Below are positions 59,092 through 64,000 of a stretch of 64,000 nucleotides of DNA, one piece after another. A program made the translations under genes and the position numbers. Under the pieces are notes generated by a model that made no database searches, was not told the DNA's origin, and saw nothing but the letters and a program-made list of their open reading frames with translations. Within the stretch, counting starts at the first letter, position 1. The number at the start of each line of letters is the position of its first letter. Source of the DNA: Archilochus colubris (Eukaryota; Chordata; Aves; Apodiformes; Trochilidae); NCBI GenBank assembly GCA_023079485.1, contig CM041097.1:18335158-18399157 (forward strand). The letters run 5' to 3'.

Positions 59092-62000
59092 CTGTTTTGG
59101 GTTGGTTTTTTTTAAGAAAAAAAAAAGAAAGAAAGAGGAGTTGGGTATTAGGAAATGGGCAAGATGGAAAGGTTAAATACACAGTGAGTTTTGAGGTCTC
59201 AAAGCCTGGAATCACATCTCTCAGCGATGTGATGCGCAAAGTTCAGCGAGTTGAGTGGGTCTCTTGTGAAAGAAGTGGCTGCTCCACGTGAGGGAGGAGG
59301 ACAGAATTAGGACTGAAGTGAACTCATTTGCAAGAATATAATTAAACAGATCCTACAGCTAATTTATGCTGGGTTTATGCTACCCTAAATTTTCATAACC
59401 AAAAAGGAGCCATAAGCATGACTTAAAAATAGGTCCTTAAGCCGCTGTTTCTGCTGAAATGAAAGCTCTGATGAAAACAGCATCATGATCCTAGTGACTT
59501 CCTTTAACCAACCTTAAAATAATGCTAACACCACAACTATTCAGGAAACAGAATTCTTTTCAGATAGAAAGAAACCCCTCAGTGCCAACACTAAGCTCCA
59601 GCACAAGGCAAGAACTTGGTACCTTGGGGTGCTGACCCACTGCCCTGCTGTGCCTGGCTGCAGCTCTGTCTCTCTTTGAGGTGTGAAAGAGGGGAAAGAA
59701 ATGCTACCAAAATAAGAGTTTTAATTAACTTTCCCTCTTAACTGGTGACTTGAGTATGGTCTCATTACATCCTGGCATTAACCTACATATAACGTGCAAT
59801 GCAAACTAAGATTGATGTACTTCACTTAGGAAAAAAAAAAAAATCTTCCATGAGCAAACTAGGAAATGTTCCTTAATAAAAGCAACCAGAAGACAACTTA
59901 AAAAAAACCCCATTTGTTTATAACCTTGTGAGGACACCAACAGTCTTTAAAAGAAGGCTGTCTTTATGATCCAGCATAAGAGTAGCAAGTTGATCAACAG
60001 CAGCTATTTCCCAAAATTGAGTATTTTTTAATATTTGTAAGCAACAGTGTTTACACACAGAGCACTGAACGAGTGACTAGAATTTCAATGCTTCATTAAC
60101 AAAAAAAATACATTTAATAACAATAAATTATTGCACTGTTCTTTGTTACTGCACCTTAAGCTCATAAAGGGATTTCTTGAAAGGGCTTTGAAGCCTTACA
60201 ACTGAGTTTTTATGTGGGTACATTTCAGGGCCTACGTTTTCACACAGAATAAGTTTGGAACTTCCAGCTGGACACATTGGGGAGGTCACCTGCAACCACA
60301 GCCAAACCAGTTTCACTGTGAAATGCAAAGGGGGTGTCCTGCAATTAGTTTCAAGCCTTTTAAGCATCTCCCTCTTCCCCCCATAACATTTAAAGGTTCA
60401 TCAGCCACAGTCACCCCCCTAATACAAGTCCCTAGAGTCATGAAAGGACTGTGCTGTATTAAGATGAAAACAGCTTTGCAATTAGGACTTTAAAATACAC
60501 ATTTTCCACTCCCCAAATATCAATTTGCATATTAAGAGAATTTAGGTCAAATTTTGCCTTCTTGCACAACGATCACTGCGAGTCATAAATCTTGGGCACT
60601 ATGCATAATTTCTGTAATTAAAATCTACTGGTTCATGCCTGCTTTCTAAGCACATAATGTCATTTATTGCAAATTCAGAACCTGGGCTGCCTTTTATGCT
60701 GGCCAGCACACCACGGGGCAGCTTGCTACCCAGCAGGTTCCCACCTCAGCTCTACAGCTTGGTCTGTGGCAATGCTGAGTTGCACAAGGCATTCAGCACT
60801 GATTGCAGGTGAAGTCTGCTCTCACAGGGGAATAGTTTGGTTTTTTGGGGGGAACAGTGCAGAATCCATCAGAAAATGAGGAATAGGAGCCGTACTACAA
60901 TGAAAGAATAATTTTTCACTAATTAGCAGGAAGCTCTCCATCCCACCTTCTAGAGTGGCTGAAGGAGCACACTAATCACACAGCTGCAGAAATCTCACCA
61001 CTTCACTTCTATATTCTCTTTACACATTGTATGGCACCACTTTGAAAATAATTAAAAATCACTGTACAAAACAGTAAAAGATTTCTCTAGCAGCTTTCTA
61101 CAATTCCAAGCCTTTAACCTTGGAAATTATTCTCTGCTTACAGAACACAGACTTGCAGGTGATCTCTGTAGCATTTTCAGACTATTAAAGGTCAAAGCTA
61201 GTCCTGTTCCATGGAACATCAAGACAGATTGGTTTGCATTGGGTTTTTTTGGCTTGTTTGGGTTTTTTTTGTGGTATTATTTTTTGTTTGGTTAGTTGGC
61301 TGGTTATGGAGTTAGTACACTAGGGAAAAGTGCTGTGTCTTCTAACAAAACTTTATTGAGAAGACTTTTTATTCTGCCCAGAAAGAACAACAAAATGTGT
61401 TCTTTCATATAAAACCAGCAAGGATATGAAAACTGTATATTCCCCTGGGTTCTCTCCTGCCATTTAAGAAGCTGTTTTAAGGACTAAGATTTCAAAATAT
61501 GGAGTAACAATAACATGAGCATCATCCCCTTGAACAACTGTTTGATGCACTTGCAACAGAAGCATTTAGAAGCTCATGTGATAGCCATGACAATTAAAAG
61601 CCATGGCTTTGTGATTTCATGAGGGGAAGAAAATACACTGCCTCAAGCACCTGTAGAAGGTAAAACAGGCCTTGTTCTCATCTGGTGGCAGCACAAAGAG
61701 TAAAAAAAAAATCTTAAATCTTTACCTGCAGAATGCATCCCTGTTGACTGCACTGATTGCAGTTCCCTGAAAGTGCTTTCTAAAATACTTCTGGTTTCTA
61801 TGATGTTGCATGCTTAAGGGAGGTAAGCAAAGAGATCATTCTGCTGTTACACCTGTGCTTTGAAATGCTACAGAACATGTTGTTAAAAAAAAAAACCAAC
61901 AACTTCCTGAGAATTTTTTATGTTAAAGCTTCTCCAGAAACACAATTCCCTGCTTACAGCAACGCTGTTATATGAGATTGTGCCCAAAACCTGGATGATG

Positions 62001-64000
62001 CTTCACCCCCAGTCACACAAATCTGTACAAAAGTTCTTCATAATATTGGCATAATTTTTAGTAGACTCTAATTCATATATATATGTAACTTTTAATTAAA
62101 AAATAACAACAACAAGCAAAAAGAAAACAACACAAGGGACACACTCTTTCTGGAGAGGACCAAGATTCAGTAGCTTCTACCTCCAAGCCCAGTGATACCC
62201 AAGCATTCATATCTTATTACACTTAAATCAAAATGTATGCACTGCCAACACAGGTTTATTAGCAATGTTACCATGTTTTGATCACTGCAGGACAAGGCTT
62301 CCTGTTCTACAAACATAATATCCAAAAAAACTATCCCATTACTTCATTAGACTCTTCATTAATCCCAGCAGAACTTTACATATAAATCTGTACTAGTAGG
62401 ATGTTCAAGCACCTAAATTAGCTGTCAATATAACCAAATCTTAGCTGTTTCCTTGAATAGGCTGTTTTGCAGTGGGGACTGTGCTCGATGGGAGCACTTA
62501 ATGAAGAACTAATTCACAACCTGCTCGCCCTGCTAAAAGTCACATTATTAAAAGGAAATGAAACACCAGTCTCTCAGCTCTTAAGGAAAAATAACACCCT
62601 CAGCCTGCTGTAATAGCTATATTGGTAATGACACCTTTTGGAGAAAACAGAATAAGACAAATTTCTCTCTTCAAAACCAAAAAAAAAAGGTAACAAACAG
62701 AACCCTGCCACCTAAAATGCCTGTGTGCATAAAAAAAACAACACCTTTCCCACTCCTCTACACCCCAAAATTGCTATACTGAGATATTTCCACAACCATT
62801 TTATACTTCTTTAGGTAAATTCTAGAAACTGAATGTATAACTTGCTAGAATTTTATGCTTCTTAAAAATATTTGCATCTGCTCAACAGAAGAGCTGGGAT
62901 ACACAGCCTGTGAACACACACACTGCCTGGAGACATCCAGGACTTGGAAAAAGTACAACAGAGCTGCACATGGAGAAAGTAAGACCTTCTGCTGACTTCC
63001 TCAGGCTTTGCATCAAACCTGGGAGACTCATGGTGGGGTAGAAGGGAAGGAGAAGACCAAAAGTTACTGCTGGAATCATCTATTATTGTTGGAGATAGAA
63101 AGGAGAGATGGAAAACATTAACAGGGCACAAGTGAACGTTACTCAGAGCATACAGAGAATCAGGACCATTTGTCACTCCAGAAGATATTCCCTGGCTGGG
63201 GGGGAACCATCTCCATAGTTCCATTTTTGTCAGGCTGATATTGCAGGGAAATCACATTATTCCCCACAGCAACCTCTGCTGAATCTCTTCATGCTGTGAC
63301 ACACTGCTGACCTGTCAGTTCATAACAGGACATTTACCTGCTTGAAGGTAACAGTACAGTGGGTCACACACACCCTAGAGAGAATTTTTCAAAGCCAAAA
63401 GGAGCAGCTGGGACCCCCCAAAAGAAGGGCAGAAGCATCACTCGACCAGCCAGTGGTACCCTGGGCACTAAACATCCTAAAAGGCTGCAGGACAGGGCAA
63501 GCAAAAGCCACCTCCCACCCTCAAAGCAATCTTTAATTCCAATTCAAAGCACTACTTAGACAATTTTAAGGTTTTTTTTTAGTTTCCAATCCTGCTCCTG
63601 CCTCATTCAGTCCATTTGAGTTGCTAATATCCATAGAAATCCTGCTAATAAAATGCAAACTTCTGCAGAGAGAGAACAGCTCAGAGAAAAGACCCTGGAA
63701 GTAGTTCTGTTGCAGGGAAAGCAAAATATCTAGTGACAGAGTCCTGCAGGGATTTACAGGCTGTGGGAATAAACAGCATCAAAATCAAGCTTACAAATCT
63801 CTCAAATTCTTCCTCTCCCCGTAAGTCACTTGGGGTGCAGCAAAAAAATGCAACAGAAAAGAACTGAATGTTCCTACCACAATTAAAGGAGAATAATTTA
63901 GAAGTGATGCTAAAAAGAAATTGGCAGGAACATATTTGAGTGTGGCATGGAAAGAGGCAGAAGAGTCTGAAGTAACAGGGGAAAAGGAGGGAGAGACATG
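59092..64000 (-). other. CNTN3: CNTN3 intron upstream of v1, incomplete
   Basis: At least 4.9 kb of intron leading to the Ig1 exons, which are not in the window: no minus-strand segment fits the expected Ig1 end (cysteine, then a ...LQFAY-like strand). It contains T-rich low complexity at 61241-61308 and a short (AT)n near 62073. No gene was recognised. Confidence 0.8.
61241..61308. repeat. G/T-rich low-complexity tract
   Basis: Alternating GGGTTTTTT and TTGGTTAG-like blocks on the plus strand. Confidence 0.8.

Noticed and set aside
59092..64000. Ig1 or signal-peptide exon of CNTN3
   Set aside because: No minus-strand segment here with splice borders encodes an Ig half-domain or a leader peptide. 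The minus-strand open frames at 60146-60367 and 62862-63224 lack the cysteine and Trp pattern.
1..64000. tRNA, rRNA, CRISPR array, operon or viral genes
   Set aside because: No cloverleaf with tRNA boxes, no rRNA core motifs, no spaced direct repeats and no viral coding blocks were seen. The content is that of an ordinary vertebrate intron-rich locus.

Overview
The window is vertebrate nuclear DNA, almost certainly from a bird. It is AT-rich and CpG-poor, genes occupy little of it, and it carries a recognisable 3' end of a CR1 LINE (50561-50650) plus older CR1-like scraps. It contains one protein-coding gene that can be identified with confidence: CNTN3 (contactin-3, also called BIG-1 or PANG), read on the minus strand. 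CR1 and the compact introns point to Aves; a passerine is possible but cannot be shown from this sequence.

Nineteen coding exons (called v1 to v19 here, in gene order) run from 59091 down to the stop codon at 9283. Joined, they give 2,729 coding bases: 909 residues plus stop. This is the protein from the Tyr that opens Ig domain 2 to the C-terminal GPI-anchor signal. The signal peptide and Ig domain 1, about 119 residues by comparison with the roughly 1,028-residue mammalian protein, must lie beyond position 64000. Every junction keeps the reading frame, and every exon has an AG acceptor and a GT donor. Each Ig or fibronectin III domain is encoded by two exons, and the introns between domains are all phase 1. 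The protein is a GPI-anchored neuronal adhesion molecule with Ig2-Ig6, then FN1-FN4, then the GPI signal.

Layout by position: 1-3999 is flanking sequence with no recognisable gene. 4000-9401 holds five exon-like segments on the plus strand; the last covers the CNTN3 terminal coding exon on the opposite strand. 7987-9282 is the probable CNTN3 3'UTR. 9283-19275 is the dense cluster of FNIII and late Ig6 exons. 22244-46032 carries Ig6 back to Ig2 exons, separated by introns of up to 9 kb. 46033-58995 is a 13-kb intron. 58996-59091 is the isolated, CpG-rich first visible exon. 59092-64000 is upstream intron.

The most interesting signal is the possible spliced plus-strand transcript at the 3' end of CNTN3. 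Its last exon-like segment frames the GPI-signal exon almost symmetrically (17 and 18 bases beyond it). Other notable points are a 40-bp tandem duplication of the 3' splice site of exon v11, a 9-bp repeat inside the GPI signal, an extra cysteine in Ig5, and a 148-bp intronic tandem duplication. Comparisons with mammalian CNTN3 rest on recalled family knowledge, not on a search.
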